DNA from: Amaricoccus macauensis_A
GTDB taxonomy: Bacteria > Pseudomonadota > Alphaproteobacteria > Rhodobacterales > Rhodobacteraceae
Assembly (NCBI RefSeq): GCF_049800915.1
Contig: NZ_JBNAFY010000007.1
Coordinates: 124,001-188,000, forward strand
Reading direction: 5' to 3'
Length of the DNA: 64,000 nucleotides
Of this stretch, positions 37,415 through 46,516 are shown one piece after another (the stretch's first letter is position 1; each line of letters starts with the position of its first letter). The notes beneath the pieces are model-generated. The model did no database searches. It saw nothing but the letters and a program-made list of their open reading frames with translations, and was not told where the DNA came from. Made by a program: the position numbers and the translations under genes.

Positions 37415-37637
37415 GCCGGTCCCCCCGTCTTGTCATTCTCGGGCCATTTCACCCGCATGGGGAAACCTAGTGCAATTCTACTCGGGTTGGAAACGTCATT
37501 CTACGGAGTGAACGTGTGAGCGTGTCCGGCCCTTTCCGTTCCTGCGAAATTTGGTCTAGACGAAGAATGTTCCAGCGGGAATCGGCTCCGCGCCAAGGCG
37601 CGGCCAACGCAATTTGAAATCGGGCATGAGGTCGAGA

Positions 37638-38840
37638 ATGGCTCTTCTTTCCATGGCGCTCGGGCGCATCAACCCCTCTCCCACTGTGGCGATCACGGCA
37701 AAGGCGCTGGAACTGAAGGCCGCGGGTCGCGACACTATCAGCCTCAGCGCCGGTGAACCCGACTTCGACACGCCAGAGAATATCCGCGACGCGGGCAAGG
37801 CCGCCATAGACCGCGGCGCCACCCGCTACACCTCACCGGCGGGCATTCCCGAACTGCGCCGCGCCATCGTGGAGAAGTTCTCCCACGAGAACGGTCTCGA
37901 TTACACGCCGGATCAGGTAGTGGTCTCCACGGGAGGCAAGCAGGTGCTGTTCAACGCGTTGCTCGCCACGATCGATCCCGGCGACGAGGTCGTGATCCCT
38001 GCCCCCTACTGGGTCAGTTACCCGGATATCGTGCGACTGGCGGGCGGTACGCCGGTGATCGTCCCCGGAACGATGGAAAACGGGTTCAAGATCACCCCTG
38101 GCGCCCTTGCAGGAGCGATCACCCCGCGCACCAAATGGCTGATCCTCAACTCACCCTCGAACCCCAGCGGCGCGGGCTACAGTCCCGACGAAATGAAGGC
38201 GCTCACCGATGTTCTCGTTGCGCATGAGAATGTCTGGGTGCTGGCAGACGACATCTACGAGCACATTGCCTATCCGCCGTTCGTCTTCTGCACCCCGGCC
38301 CAGGTCGAACCTCGGCTGATGAGCCGCACGCTGACGATGAACGGCGTGTCGAAAGCCTATGCCATGACAGGCTGGCGCATCGGCTACGGCGCGGGGCCGG
38401 AAGAGCTCATCCGCGGCATGATCAAGCTTCAGGGCCAATCGACGACCAATCCCTGCTCCATCAGCCAATGGGCCGCGCTCGAGGCGCTCACCGGCCCGCA
38501 GGACTACATCACCGAAGCACTTGGAGCATTCCAGCGCCGCCGCGACCTGGTGGTCGAGGCGCTCAACGGCATACCGGGCATCGAATGCCCGACCCCGGAA
38601 GGCGCGTTCTACGTCTACCCCTCAATTGCCGGGCTGATCGGTCGCCACACACCCGACGGCGCTCTGATCGAGACCGACGAGAATTTCGCGTCCCATCTTC
38701 TGGATGCGGAGGGGGTTGCGGTGGTGTTCGGCGCCGCTTTCGGGTCGGGGCCGAACTTCCGCATCAGCTACGCGGCCTCGGACGAAACGCTGCGCGAGGC
38801 ATGTGCCCGCATCGAGCGTTTCGCCCTGAGCCTGCAGTAG
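37638..38840 (+). CDS. Aspartate aminotransferase-type (class I) aminotransferase
   Basis: 400 residues, the length of alphaproteobacterial AatA. MALLSMALGRINPSPTVAIT is the family N-terminus, so ATG 37638 is preferred over an earlier frame start. PLP-binding elements are seen: NSPSNPSGAGYSPDEM, DDIYEHIAY and NGVSKAYAMTGWRIGYG, which holds the Schiff-base lysine and a following Arg contact. FRISYAASDE near the end carries the carboxylate-binding Arg. It should transaminate aspartate and glutamate, possibly with aromatic or prephenate activity as in related enzymes. Confidence 0.92.
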   Translation: MALLSMALGRINPSPTVAITAKALELKAAGRDTISLSAGEPDFDTPENIRDAGKAAIDRGATRYTSPAGIPELRRAIVEKFSHENGLDYTPDQVVVSTGGKQVLFNALLATIDPGDEVVIPAPYWVSYPDIVRLAGGTPVIVPGTMENGFKITPGALAGAITPRTKWLILNSPSNPSGAGYSPDEMKALTDVLVAHENVWVLADDIYEHIAYPPFVFCTPAQVEPRLMSRTLTMNGVSKAYAMTGWRIGYGAGPEELIRGMIKLQGQSTTNPCSISQWAALEALTGPQDYITEALGAFQRRRDLVVEALNGIPGIECPTPEGAFYVYPSIAGLIGRHTPDGALIETDENFASHLLDAEGVAVVFGAAFGSGPNFRISYAASDETLREACARIERFALSLQ

Positions 38841-38857
38841 CCTATCGGCGGCTAGGC

Positions 38858-39352
38858 TTACTGGCCGCTGTTCGTCAGCGATTCGGCCTCGTTCTCGCCT
38901 TCATTGGCCAAGCTCTCGACTTCGCTTTCCAGCGACGGCTGCTCGGGTTCTACAGCATCGCTTGCATCATCGAGCGCATTGCTGAGGGATTCGCGAGCAT
39001 CGTCGAGCGCTTCGTTTGCCTCGTCACCGGCGTTCTCCAGCGCGGTGTTGGCATCTTCGAGCGCACCGTCCGTCGCCTCGGACGCATTGTCTGCAGCCTC
39101 GTTCGCGTTCTCCTCGATGGTGGCAGCAGCCTCGGACGCCGCCTCGGAAGCCTCTTCGCCCGCGGCTTCGGCCGCATCACCAGCCTCTTCCAGCGCCTGT
39201 TCGGCCTCCTCGACCGCGGTCTCGGCGTCATCCGCCGGCGCTTCGGAGACAGCCGGGGTTTCCGGTTCGACCTCCGTCTCTCCACCCGAAAGGAATACGT
39301 ATCCGAGCACGATGACGATGACTGCTACGATGACCCAAATGATCCGGGACAT
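38858..39352 (-). CDS. Single-pass acidic Ala/Glu-rich protein, unknown
   Basis: 164 residues. One N-terminal helix (MSRIIWVIVAVIVIVLGYVFL) is followed by a very acidic Ala/Glu/Asn/Asp-rich stretch with heptad-like repeats (AEQALEEAGDAAEAAGEEASE, NANEAADNASEATDG). This predicts an anchored, long helical or disordered periplasmic or cytoplasmic rod. Low-complexity composition prevents family assignment. It converges on the aminotransferase gene and is divergent from infC. Composition of this kind can give false similarity to other Ala-rich proteins, so function is left open. Confidence 0.6.
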   Translation of the reverse strand: MSRIIWVIVAVIVIVLGYVFLSGGETEVEPETPAVSEAPADDAETAVEEAEQALEEAGDAAEAAGEEASEAASEAAATIEENANEAADNASEATDGALEDANTALENAGDEANEALDDARESLSNALDDASDAVEPEQPSLESEVESLANEGENEAESLTNSGQ

Positions 39353-39623
39353 TCCTCAAACTCCTTGCTGTTCCTCGAGCCCAGTGCGGGCCTTCACACC
39401 AGATGCGGTCGCGACCCGGCGCCCTCAATGGGGCCACAAAGCTGTGATCGAAAACAGGCGACATTCCGCCAGACCCGCCAACTTGCTCCGAATAGAACAA
39501 ATGCAGCGCATTCGAGCGATGCCATCTTCACTTTCGCGCAATATTGCACTATCTTTTGCCACGATCTCCGGGGCACCGCTCCGGTTTTTTCTTCGGTTCA
39601 ACAATCAAAAGGATGTCACGACC

Positions 39624-40169
39624 ATCGCCCGCAGACCACATAATGCTCCGCCAACCCGCGATACCGGCCCCCGCGTCAATGACCGCATTCGAGCGCCAGA
39701 GGTCCGACTGATCGGAGCTGAGGGAGAGAATATTGGCGTGATTTCTCCCGACAAGGCCATGATGCTGGCTGCTGATGCCGGACTAGACCTTGTGGAGATT
39801 TCTCCGAACGCCAACCCGCCGGTCGCAAAGATCATGGATTTCGGCAAGTTCAAATACGAACAGCAGAAAAAGGAATCTGAAGCGCGGAAGAAGCAGAAGA
39901 CCATCGAGGTCAAGGAAATCAAGTTCCGCCCCAACACCGACACGCATGACTACGACGTCAAGATGCGCTCGGTGATGAAATTCCTCGAGGGCGGCGACAA
40001 GGTCAAGGTGACCCTCAGGTTCCGGGGCCGCGAAATGGCCCATGCCGAACTCGGCCGCAGGCTGCTCGAACGGGTTGCCGGCGATATTGAGGAGATCGGC
40101 AAGATCGAGTCGATGCCACGACTCGAAGGGCGCCAGATGGTCATGCTGATCAACCCGCTGAAGCACTGA
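39624..40169 (+). CDS. infC: Translation initiation factor IF-3 (non-canonical ATC start)
   Basis: 181 residues from ATC 39624 (ATC GCC CGC AGA CCA), the position where Rhodobacterales IF-3 begins (ARRPHNAPPTRDTGPRVNDRIRAPEVRLIG). AAAAGGA lies about ten bases upstream. No ATG, GTG or TTG is in frame near this point; the next is far upstream in non-homologous sequence. Rare start codons on infC allow IF-3 to repress its own synthesis, as in E. coli (AUU). The C domain has VKEIKFRPNTDTHDYDVK. Binding to the 30S subunit and start-site proofreading are expected. ACG 39618 is a weaker alternative. Confidence 0.88.
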   Translation: MARRPHNAPPTRDTGPRVNDRIRAPEVRLIGAEGENIGVISPDKAMMLAADAGLDLVEISPNANPPVAKIMDFGKFKYEQQKKESEARKKQKTIEVKEIKFRPNTDTHDYDVKMRSVMKFLEGGDKVKVTLRFRGREMAHAELGRRLLERVAGDIEEIGKIESMPRLEGRQMVMLINPLKH

Positions 40170-40271
40170 CACGACCGCCGGAACGCTCGTCCACGGGCGA
40201 TCCGGCATGCCTCCCCCAAGGGCGGCACACTTTTCCGCACATTTCCCCCTCGCAGTCCGCCGTCAGAGGCC

Positions 40272-41180
40272 ATGGCAAAGAAGAACCGGAACGATCTCGC
40301 GGATCGGCTTGCGTATCTTCCCGTCCGCGCCCTCGTCGCGCTCACGGGTGCGATGCCCCGCAACCTGCGTCTTGCCACGGGGGGCGCCATAGGCCGGTCC
40401 ATCGTGCGTGGCAATGGCCGCCTGCGCGACCGCGCAGAGCGCAACCTGGCCTACGTCTTTCCCGATCTCTCCGCCGAGGACCGCTGCCGGATCGCGATCG
40501 AAACCGGCGATACGTTCGGCCGCACTTTCCTCGAAATCCTTCACATGAGGGATTTCCAGAAGAACAGCACAATTCTCCCGCCAAGCGGCGAGGGCGCGCA
40601 AGCCATCATCGAAGCGGGCCGCAACGGCACCGGCGCGATCCTCGTCTCAGGACATTTCGGGCAATGGGAAGCGGCGCGAAAATGGATCCGGCAGCAAGGC
40701 ATCGATTGCGCCGGCGTCTACCGCCCGACCGAGAATCCCTACATCAACCGGATCTACAGCGAAGGCCTCGAAGAGGGCGGCAGTCCCATGTTCGCCAAGG
40801 GTCCACGTGGAATGCGGGGCCTCGTTTCCCATCTTGCCAAGGGCAATGTCGTCTCGCTTCTCGTCGATCAATACGATCACCGAGCCACGTCGCTTGATTT
40901 CGTGGGTCGTCCGGCCCCGACCTCGCTTTTCGCCCCGCAGCTTGCCCTGAAATACGGCGTACCGCTGGTCCCGATCTTCGGCTACCGCCTTGCGGATCGC
41001 AGAACGATCCAGGTCGAAACCGACCCACCCATTCCGCACACGACCGCAAGCGAGATGATGCAGGCGGTCAATGACGCGCTTGCGGCCCGCATACGGGCGC
41101 ATCCCGGACAGTATTACTGGCTGCACCGCCGCTGGTCGAAATCCCTGCCCGAGGCCGGCGCGCACGGCGACCCTACCTGA
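40272..41180 (+). CDS. Lysophospholipid/lipid A-type acyltransferase
   Basis: 302 residues, LpxL/HtrB superfamily. The HX4E catalytic motif is GHFGQWE (His128, Glu133). YVFPDLSAEDR and PHTTASEMMQAVNDALAARIRAHPGQYYWLHRRW match the family's N and C regions. It transfers a fatty acyl chain from ACP to lipid A or a lyso-lipid at the inner membrane. An N-terminal amphipathic helix rather than a strong membrane helix is seen. It follows infC after about 100 bp. Confidence 0.88.
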   Translation: MAKKNRNDLADRLAYLPVRALVALTGAMPRNLRLATGGAIGRSIVRGNGRLRDRAERNLAYVFPDLSAEDRCRIAIETGDTFGRTFLEILHMRDFQKNSTILPPSGEGAQAIIEAGRNGTGAILVSGHFGQWEAARKWIRQQGIDCAGVYRPTENPYINRIYSEGLEEGGSPMFAKGPRGMRGLVSHLAKGNVVSLLVDQYDHRATSLDFVGRPAPTSLFAPQLALKYGVPLVPIFGYRLADRRTIQVETDPPIPHTTASEMMQAVNDALAARIRAHPGQYYWLHRRWSKSLPEAGAHGDPT

Positions 41181-41215
41181 GTCACCGCGAGCCTTTGAGC
41201 CGCTTTGTCGCAAGT

Positions 41216-42238
41216 TCACTGGCGCGCGGCTGAAGCCGCCCTGTGATTGACCGCTTCGGACAGATGCGTGATCGGATCGGCCGGACCTGCAAGCGCCGCA
41301 CGCTCTTCGGCCCGCAGTTCCGCCAGATGCGCATCGGTCAACTTCCGTATGGTGGCAAGCGTCCGCGAATCGATCGGCTCGTGAAAGCGCATTCCGGCGC
41401 AATGCGCGTTCGACCATGTCACCGTCGCTTCGTGCCAGTTCCTGTTCCATTGCAGCCGGATGCGCGTGCCAGGTTTTGGCGGATAGGGACAGATCATCTT
41501 CGCCTCCATCCGGCTCACGTCCAGCATGGTGCCGTCTTCGGGCACCGCGGCCCCCTCGACATGAACCACGACATTGCAGGTGTAATGCTGTCGCCGCGCC
41601 TGCATGACCCGTGAGACCTGATACCCGGCTGCAGCGAGCACGATCAGCAGCAGAAGGATCGGGAGCGCAACGGTCGTCGGCGCCTCGGTAACATGGCCAA
41701 ATCCATACGGATCCGCCTGCCGACGCGACCCGAGGAAAGTCGAGCCTTTGGTCGGATCGGTCTCGTCCAGAGCCCGCTCGATCCGGCCCAAACCTTCGGC
41801 CTGTGTGCGGCACCCAAGTTGCGCGCGCAGGGCTTCGAAGTCGTTGAATACGGTCATGGAGCGCACGGTGGAGAAAACCGTGCGTGCCGCCAGTTGCCCC
41901 CGCTCGTCCAGCGCTCTCGCATAGTCGAGCATGACCACCGCGACATGCGCCAGCGGATCATCTGGCTCTCTGAACAGAACGACCTGAGGAGTTCCCAATC
42001 CGATTTCGTAGAGGCGTAGACGGATATCGGACGAAGCAGGTCCCGGACCTCTCGCTTTCGATGCGGCAGCGATCTCCGCGCGCAGATCCTCCAGCACGAG
42101 TATATCCGGGCACAGGCCCGCTTCCTGCCCTTGGGCCGCAGACGCCCCCAGCAAGAGCGCGGCGGCGATCGCGAGACACGCCCTTTGAACGCCCAGACGC
42201 ATGCATTGCAGAAGGTCCGGAATAAGTCCGTCAAACAT
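41216..42238 (-). CDS. Membrane-anchored protein with degenerate PilZ domain
   Basis: 340 residues from ATG 42238, preceded by GAGGAGGCTGCG. A signal or anchor (ACLAIAAALLLGASAAQG) is followed by about 160 mostly helical residues. A second helix (TVALPILLLLIVLAAAGYQV) near residues 195-215 anchors a C-terminal cytoplasmic domain of about 120 residues. That domain resembles PilZ (RRQHYTCNVVVHVEG, DVSRMEAKMICPY, ATVTWSNAHCAGMRF), but the RxxxR and D/N-x-S-x-x-G motifs are incomplete. c-di-GMP binding is thus doubtful. The N part would lie in the periplasm, suggesting transmembrane signalling. Confidence 0.7.
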   Translation of the reverse strand: MFDGLIPDLLQCMRLGVQRACLAIAAALLLGASAAQGQEAGLCPDILVLEDLRAEIAAASKARGPGPASSDIRLRLYEIGLGTPQVVLFREPDDPLAHVAVVMLDYARALDERGQLAARTVFSTVRSMTVFNDFEALRAQLGCRTQAEGLGRIERALDETDPTKGSTFLGSRRQADPYGFGHVTEAPTTVALPILLLLIVLAAAGYQVSRVMQARRQHYTCNVVVHVEGAAVPEDGTMLDVSRMEAKMICPYPPKPGTRIRLQWNRNWHEATVTWSNAHCAGMRFHEPIDSRTLATIRKLTDAHLAELRAEERAALAGPADPITHLSEAVNHRAASAARQ

Positions 42239-42365
42239 CGCAGCCTCCTCGAAAAACAGCGAGATTGCTGCGAACAATCTGACTCCATTCACTCAACGCA
42301 TCGTGAATGTGACAGGGAGAGGCCCCGTTAGTTGACTAGAATTTTCCGGATTCTGGTGCAGGCGT

Positions 42366-43067
42366 TCAGCGAAGTTCGGCTGCGGTGACGACCGGCCCGG
42401 TTCCCGCTCTCTGGATAATGACAGCCACCGGCTCGTCAGAGTCCGCCGCAACATCGAGTGAAAGCGGTTCGACCCCGTCCCAATGCGCAATCGTCTCCCA
42501 GTCCGTGACGATATTGGTGTAGGTCATCGTGCGGCCTGCATTCTCGCCGCCATCGATGGCAACCTCGGCAGCCTCCAGGAACCGCACGAGTTGCACATCG
42601 AGCGGCGCGTCGATGGAGATGCCGCGCCCGGTTGCCTGAATGCTGAGGCCGCCCGCCTTGCGCTCAACCTTGAGATTCACCGGCGACGGTAGAGACCGGA
42701 ACTGGTCGACCGCCTGCATGATCTTGCCTTCCTTGTGCCCCACAAGAATATCCTGCCCCTGAACCACCATCTGCGGCGTGAAGAGAGGACGATGTTGCAG
42801 TGCATGGGCATAGGCCTTCTGACGCTTGGTGTATTGAACGTCACCGAAGGAATCCCGCCAACCGAGATAATCCCAATAATCCACATGGAGCGAGAGCGCG
42901 ATCACGCCCGGCATGTCGGCAAGTTTCGGAAGCAGCGCATCTGCTGGCGGGCAGGAGGAACATCCCTGGCTGGTGTAGAGTTCCAGGACGACCGAATTTT
43001 GTTGGGCACGGACCGCACCGGGGATCACGAATATCATCATCCCCAAAGTGAGCAGAAAGAAGCGCAT
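42366..43067 (-). CDS. DUF1223 secreted thioredoxin-like protein
   Basis: 233 residues with a signal peptide (MRFFLLTLGMMIFVIPGAVRA). The mature part starts VVLELYTSQGCSSCPPADALLPKL, with a CxxC at Cys36/Cys39, then HVDYWDYLGWRDSFGDVQYTKRQ, the DUF1223 signature. The fold is thioredoxin-like and located in the periplasm; the family's reaction is unknown. The start at 43067 matches the family, whereas a frame extends upstream without similarity. It is near acnA, an arrangement seen in related genomes. Confidence 0.85.
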   Translation of the reverse strand: MRFFLLTLGMMIFVIPGAVRAQQNSVVLELYTSQGCSSCPPADALLPKLADMPGVIALSLHVDYWDYLGWRDSFGDVQYTKRQKAYAHALQHRPLFTPQMVVQGQDILVGHKEGKIMQAVDQFRSLPSPVNLKVERKAGGLSIQATGRGISIDAPLDVQLVRFLEAAEVAIDGGENAGRTMTYTNIVTDWETIAHWDGVEPLSLDVAADSDEPVAVIIQRAGTGPVVTAAELR

Positions 43068-43355
43068 TGTTTCTCCGATTCCGCGAAGGCCCTGAATGGG
43101 TAGCCCCGCACCCGCCGCGGCGCCAGTAAAGCATTCGCGAGGATTGACGCCGGTTCGGACGCAAAGACGCCCCAAACCCGGCCATCGTATAGAAGGAATG
43201 CAATAATACAATACTGTTGAACGTCTAACTGGTGCTCAGGAGGGCCCGTGTGGAATAGCGCGGATTGCTCCCGCGATTGTGTAATCGCCATCAGCGCAGT
43301 TGACGCGAGCAGCCACCTCTCCGCGTGTGCTACGCTGGGGTGGGGCAAAATTTAG

Positions 43356-43404
43356 CCATACGTGAGCCATACCGAAACCATATCGATTCCATACCGTTTC
43401 CATA
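43356..43404 (+). repeat. CCATA array, five units, exact 11-bp period
   Basis: CCATA starts at 43356, 43367, 43378, 43389 and 43400, so every interval is 11 bp. The units are CCATACGTGAG, CCATACCGAAA, CCATATCGATT, CCATACCGTTT and CCATACTCGCG. It lies about 290 bp upstream of the DUF1223 gene and past the acnA terminator. Regular helical phasing suggests cooperative protein binding on one DNA face. Confidence 0.75.
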
Positions 43405-43451
43405 CTCGCGAATTCGGGTCCTGACGGCTTTCAGTCTGTGCTCAAGGCAAA

Positions 43452-43479
43452 GAAAAAGCCCCGGCGCGTGGCCGGGGCT
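43452..43479 (-). terminator. Terminator of acnA
   Basis: A 9-bp stem AGCCCCGGC / GCCGGGGCT with a short GCGTG loop; on the minus strand it is followed by TTTTT. It begins about 30 bp after the acnA stop. A canonical rho-independent terminator. Confidence 0.85.
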
Positions 43480-43509
43480 TCTGTGGTTTTGTCAGGTCGC
43501 GTCGCGGCG

Positions 43510-46290
43510 TCAGCTTGCCTTGGCGAGGTCGCGAAGCACGTAGTGCAGCACCCCGCCATTCTCCACGTATTCCTTCTCGATTGCCGTATCGATCCGGCAC
43601 TTGATCTGAATTTCCTTAGTGGAACCATCAGCATAGGTGATCGTGCAAGGCACTTCTGACAGTGGCTTGAGATCGCCTTCAAGCCCAGTGATAGAGAAGC
43701 TTTCGTCGCCTTTGAGCTCGAGTGACTTGCGGTTGTCTTCGCCGGTGAACTCGAACGGGATCACGCCCATGCCGACGAGGTTGGAGCGGTGGATACGCTC
43801 GAAGCTCTCCGCGATCACCGCCTTCACACCCAAAAGTGCCGTTCCCTTCGCCGCCCAGTCCCGCGACGACCCCGCGCCATACTGCTCGCCACCGATGATG
43901 ACGAGCGGTACGCCCTTCTCCTGCCAGGCCATGGCAGCGTCGTAAATCGACATCTGCGAGCCATCGGGGCCCTTGGTATAGCCCCCCTCGACTCCATCTA
44001 GCATCTCGTTCTTGATGCGAATGTTAGCGAAGGTGCCGCGCATCATCACCTCGTGGTTGCCGCGGCGCGAGCCGTAGGAGTTGAACTCCCGGACGGGCAC
44101 CTGACGCTCGGTGAGATATTTGCCAGCGGGTGTAGATTCCTTGAACGATCCAGCCGGCGAAATGTGGTCGGTCGTGACCATGTCGCCGAGAATCGCAAGC
44201 TCGCGGGCCCCCTCGATGTTTGAGATCGTTCCCGGCTCCATTCCCATGTCCCGGAAATAGGGCGGGTTCTGGACATAGGTGGAGCTAGACGGCCAGTCAT
44301 AGGTCTGGCTGTCAGTGGTCTCGACCGAACGCCACTTGTCGTCGCCCTTGAACACGTCGGCATATTTCTCCTGGAACGACTCGCGCGTCACGGTCTTCTC
44401 GACCAGATCGGCAATCTCCTTCTGAGATGGCCAGATGTCTCTCAGGTAGACATCATTGCCATTCTTGTCCTTGCCGATGGGGCTTTTGGCAATGTCGATG
44501 TTCATGTCGCCAACCAGGGCATAAGCCACGACCAGCGGCGGTGAAGCGAGGTAGTTCGCACGCACATCCGGACTAATACGCCCTTCGAAGTTGCGGTTGC
44601 CCGAGAGCACCGATGTAGCAATCAGATCGTTGTCGTTGATTGCCTTCGAAAGCTCAGGCGCGATGGGACCGGAGTTACCGATACATGTGGTACAGCCGTA
44701 CCCGACGAGATTGAACCCGAGCGCGTCAAGATCTTCCTGAAGCTCGGCAGCCTCGAGGTAAGCAGAAACGACTTGCGAGCCTGGCGCAAGCGACGTCTTC
44801 ACCCAGGGTTTGCGGTTCAGCCCCAGCTCGCGCGCCTTGCGGGCCACAAGACCCGCACCGATCATGACGTAGGGGTTCGAGGTGTTGGTGCAGGACGTGA
44901 TGGAAGCAATGACGATGGAGCCGTCATGTAGCTGGAACTTCTCGTCACCCAACTGCACGAATGCGCGTTTGTGATAACCGGAGTCGCCCGGAATATCAGT
45001 CGGCTCCGGCGCACCACCCTCACCTTCCCAGCGGACCTCTGCCGCAGGAGTGACGTCTGTACCGTTGCGTTGCCCCTCGATGTATTCCCCAAAGGCTGCC
45101 GCAGCCCTGTCGAGCGCGATATAGTCCTGCGGGCGCTTCGGCCCCGAGATCGCAGGTACGATTGTCCCCATGTCGAGGCTAAGGGTGTCGGTGTAGACCG
45201 GGGCATAGTCCCCGTCCCGCCACATGCCATTGGCTTTGGCATACTCCTCGACCAGCTTGATGCGATCCTTATCGCGACCCGTCATCTCGAGGTAGCGCAG
45301 CGTTTCCTTGTCAATCGGGAAGAAGCCGCAGGTCGCGCCATATTCGGGGGCCATGTTGGCGATGGTCGCGCGGTCGGCCAGCGGCAGGTGGTCGAGACCG
45401 TCACCGTAGAATTCGACGAACTTGCCAACGACGCCCTTTTCACGGAGCATCTCTACGACCTTGAGAACCAGATCAGTACCGGTTGTGCCCTCAACCATTC
45501 GTCCGGTCAGCTCGAAGCCCACGACCTCGGGAATAAGCATGGAAATTGGCTGTCCGAGCATCGCGGCTTCGGCCTCGATGCCCCCCACGCCCCAACCGAG
45601 CACGGCGGCGCCGTTGACCATCGTGGTGTGGCTGTCCGTACCCACGAGCGTATCCGGATAAGCCACCTCAGCGCCATCTTGGTCGTTGTCGGACCACACG
45701 GTCTGTGCAAGGTATTCGAGGTTCACCTGGTGACAGATTCCGGTGCCCGGCGGAACAACGCGGAAGTTGTTGAACGCCTTCTGTCCCCATTTGAGGAAGG
45801 TGTAGCGCTCTATGTTCCGCTCGTATTCGCGGTCCACATTCATCTGAAAGGCACGCGGGTTTCCGAACTCGTCGATCATCACCGAGTGGTCGATAACAAG
45901 ATCGACCGGGTTGAGCGGATTTATTTTTTGCGCATCTCCGCCCAATTCAACAATGCCATCGCGCATGGCTGCGAGATCGACAACCGCGGGAACTCCGGTA
46001 AAATCCTGCATCAGCACGCGCGCGGGGCGGTAGGCGATTTCCCGAGGGTTCTTGCCCCCCTTCTCCGCCCATTCGGAAAAAGCCTTGATGTCGTCGACGG
46101 AGACAGTCTTTCCCCCATCTTCGAAACGCAGTAGGTTTTCGAGAACCACCTTGAGCGACGCTGGGAGCTTGTCGAAGGAGCCGAGGTCAGCTTCTTCTGC
46201 CGCGGCAATCGAGTAATACGCGTATTCCGACCCGTTAACACTCAACGAACGACGGGTCTTGGCCGTATCGGTACCGACTTGAATCGTCAT
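43510..46290 (-). CDS. acnA: Aconitate hydratase A
   Basis: 926 residues, AcnA/IRP type. The [4Fe-4S] cysteines are in SITSCTNTSNP and GYGCTTCIGNSG. Other signatures are PGTGICHQVNLEYL, VGTDSHTTMVNG and the C-terminal GSSRDWAAKGT swivelling-domain motif. It isomerises citrate to isocitrate in the TCA cycle. The length is normal and no break is seen. It is divergent from ccmA, with 226 bp between the two starts. Codon use is less GC-biased than for genes to the left. Confidence 0.97.
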   Translation of the reverse strand: MTIQVGTDTAKTRRSLSVNGSEYAYYSIAAAEEADLGSFDKLPASLKVVLENLLRFEDGGKTVSVDDIKAFSEWAEKGGKNPREIAYRPARVLMQDFTGVPAVVDLAAMRDGIVELGGDAQKINPLNPVDLVIDHSVMIDEFGNPRAFQMNVDREYERNIERYTFLKWGQKAFNNFRVVPPGTGICHQVNLEYLAQTVWSDNDQDGAEVAYPDTLVGTDSHTTMVNGAAVLGWGVGGIEAEAAMLGQPISMLIPEVVGFELTGRMVEGTTGTDLVLKVVEMLREKGVVGKFVEFYGDGLDHLPLADRATIANMAPEYGATCGFFPIDKETLRYLEMTGRDKDRIKLVEEYAKANGMWRDGDYAPVYTDTLSLDMGTIVPAISGPKRPQDYIALDRAAAAFGEYIEGQRNGTDVTPAAEVRWEGEGGAPEPTDIPGDSGYHKRAFVQLGDEKFQLHDGSIVIASITSCTNTSNPYVMIGAGLVARKARELGLNRKPWVKTSLAPGSQVVSAYLEAAELQEDLDALGFNLVGYGCTTCIGNSGPIAPELSKAINDNDLIATSVLSGNRNFEGRISPDVRANYLASPPLVVAYALVGDMNIDIAKSPIGKDKNGNDVYLRDIWPSQKEIADLVEKTVTRESFQEKYADVFKGDDKWRSVETTDSQTYDWPSSSTYVQNPPYFRDMGMEPGTISNIEGARELAILGDMVTTDHISPAGSFKESTPAGKYLTERQVPVREFNSYGSRRGNHEVMMRGTFANIRIKNEMLDGVEGGYTKGPDGSQMSIYDAAMAWQEKGVPLVIIGGEQYGAGSSRDWAAKGTALLGVKAVIAESFERIHRSNLVGMGVIPFEFTGEDNRKSLELKGDESFSITGLEGDLKPLSEVPCTITYADGSTKEIQIKCRIDTAIEKEYVENGGVLHYVLRDLAKAS

Positions 46291-46377
46291 GGTGGCTCTA
46301 TGCTCCCTTGCTACGTAGGTCGTGGATCAAAATCTATGCCTCATTAACCGGTATCACAAGGTTCCGGCCAAGTTTGA

Positions 46378-46389
46378 ATACGGCCGTAT
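46378..46389. promoter_or_regulatory. Palindrome in the acnA-ccmA divergent promoter
   Basis: ATACGGCCGTAT is a perfect 12-bp inverted repeat in the 226-bp region between acnA and ccmA. It could be an operator. A 12-bp palindrome is not rare, and no known regulator site matches it. Confidence 0.3.
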
Positions 46390-46516
46390 ACGGGTCGCTT
46401 TCGTGCTGCGTCGACGGATCGACGAATGACTTACCCCTTTCAAACATCATTGGCCGCGATTTGTTCCAGAAGAACGGGCCGTTGCCGATGGGAAGGCGTT
46501 CCGCTATGCGAAAAAC

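Larger units (their letters stand above)
43068..43509. other. Intergenic region between DUF1223 gene and acnA
   Basis: About 440 bp. It holds the acnA terminator (43452-43479), a five-unit CCATA array with 11-bp period (43356-43404), and presumably the promoter of the DUF1223 gene. Otherwise no gene is supported. Confidence 0.55.

Noticed and set aside
38904..39623. Long upstream extension of the infC frame
   Set aside because: Ser/Ala-rich antisense of the acidic membrane protein at 38858-39352; homology to IF-3 starts only at 39624.
40647..41813. 388-codon minus-strand frame across the acyltransferase gene
   Set aside because: Antisense to a gene with a complete HX4E motif and crosses into another gene.
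44971..46134. Plus-strand frame under acnA
   Set aside because: Antisense shadow of aconitase; no ribosome site or family pattern.
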